Source: Bacteroidales bacterium
Lineage (GTDB): Bacteria; Bacteroidota; Bacteroidia; Bacteroidales; UBA932
NCBI GenBank assembly: GCA_017551215.1
Contig: JAFZMA010000208.1
Coordinates: 1-6,236 of the forward strand
Length of the DNA stretch: 6,236 nucleotides
Reading direction: 5' to 3'
The notes below the pieces were generated by a model, which was not told the origin of the DNA, searched no databases, and worked only from the letters and a program-made list of their open reading frames with translations. Within the stretch, counting starts at the first letter, position 1, and every line of letters starts with the position of its first letter. This document shows, in pieces, positions 5,640 through 6,236 of this stretch. The translations under genes were made by a program, and so were the position numbers.

Positions 5640-6236
5640 TTATTCAACTGTACATTCCAATATGGTGTGGCCGTAGCCGCCAATATCCGTGTGAAGGGCT
5701 GCAATCCTGTAACCAGCCTTCTCCAGAATCCGTGTAAGATCCTCGCTATGGTACATTTTGGAATTTCCGTTTGCAATGACCGTAAAGTATAAACTGGTCA
5801 TAGTCAGGCAATAGCTTGCCGTCTCGTACTTCTGCTTGTCCCACAGGTTCTCCATAATCAGCAGCCTGCCACCCTTGCTCAGCGATTTCTTTGCGTTGGA
5901 CACAATGCGGAAAATCTCATCCTCCGAGAAGCAATCCAGGAACTGGCTCATCCATACAACGTCATACCCTTGCGGATAGTCATCGTCCTTGAGCACGTTC
6001 CTCTGGAAAGTGGATATCCTTTCCGCCCCCCTCTTACCCTTGATATTCTCCCGGAGCATATCCAGCTGGCCAGGAAGATCCATGACCGTAATGTTCACTT
6101 TATCATTGAATCCCACGCATTTAAGGGAAAAACGCCCCGTATTGCCACCAACATCCAGAAGCCTGTTAACCGGCTTGGAAAAGACAATCTTCAGCGCCTC
6201 GTCGAACGAATGGTCCGAATAGAAATGGTCAAATGC
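5640..6236 (-). CDS. SAM-dependent O-methyltransferase-type enzyme (PF00891-like), 5' end off right edge
   Basis: The frame stays open to the window edge, so 198 C-terminal residues are visible, covering the Rossmann-type catalytic domain; an N-terminal dimerisation domain is probably outside. A GTG at 6116 is internal, because the conserved motif I lies upstream of it. Numbered from the edge, the motifs are: LLDVGGNTGRF (26-36), the SAM-binding glycine loop; VMDLPGQ (51-57), with the Asp after strand 2; YDVVWMSQFLDCFSEDE (91-107), at the position of the family's LxxVLHDWxDE motif; and GGRLLIMEN (122-130). The His that acts as base in plant-type O-methyltransferases appears to be replaced by Asp101. 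Substrates of the family are usually hydroxylated aromatic or polyketide-like molecules; the one here is unknown. It is the most upstream visible gene of an operon with the lipoprotein and BASS transporter. Confidence 0.85.
   Translation of the reverse strand, partial: AFDHFYSDHSFDEALKIVFSKPVNRLLDVGGNTGRFSLKCVGFNDKVNITVMDLPGQLDMLRENIKGKRGAERISTFQRNVLKDDDYPQGYDVVWMSQFLDCFSEDEIFRIVSNAKKSLSKGGRLLIMENLWDKQKYETASYCLTMTSLYFTVIANGNSKMYHSEDLTRILEKAGYRIAALHTDIGGYGHTILECTVE

Noticed and set aside
5640..6116. A complete 158-aa methyltransferase starting at GTG 6116
   Set aside because: The same frame continues to the window edge and the SAM-binding motif I lies upstream of that GTG, so the gene is longer and partial.

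Overview
The window looks like chromosomal DNA of a Bacteroidota (Bacteroidales-type) bacterium. The support is indirect. Start codons lack Shine-Dalgarno sequences and are preceded by A/T-rich leaders. Two promoter candidates match the Bacteroidota -7 motif TAnnTTTG. Two predicted signal peptides put Gln at the mature N-terminus. The protein families also fit a gut or host-associated anaerobe. No rRNA, tRNA, CRISPR array, transposase or phage gene is visible.

Layout from left to right. Bases 1-443 (minus) hold the 5' part of a GntP-family permease gene that runs off the left edge. Nineteen bases upstream of it is a gene for a 329-aa exported protein (463-1452, minus) with a weak LprI/DUF1311-like segment; the two probably form one operon behind a good Bacteroidota-type promoter (1489-1519). 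Next is an HD-domain phosphohydrolase (1509-2612, minus) with a Gly/Ala/Asp/Ser-rich insert encoded by simple-sequence DNA. A 72-bp divergent intergenic region separates it from an exported 383-aa protein of unknown function (2685-3836, plus).

The convergent gap 3837-4080 holds no gene but is the most structured DNA in the window. It contains a 125-bp element with long (27/28-nt) inverted arms, a GC-rich folded centre and flanking CTAAA direct repeats, followed by a separate 12-bp perfect inverted repeat that looks like a terminator.

The right part is a tight minus-strand operon: an O-methyltransferase-type SAM enzyme (5' end off the right edge), a small lipoprotein and a bile-acid:sodium-symporter-family transporter. 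The methyltransferase and lipoprotein genes are 15 bp apart, and the lipoprotein and transporter genes overlap as TAATG. This suggests co-expression of a small-molecule methylating enzyme, an envelope lipoprotein and an organic-anion carrier; the substrate cannot be read from the sequence.

Most of the window is ordinary accessory metabolism and envelope genes. The items most worth following up are the 125-bp inverted-repeat element and the methyltransferase-lipoprotein-transporter operon.
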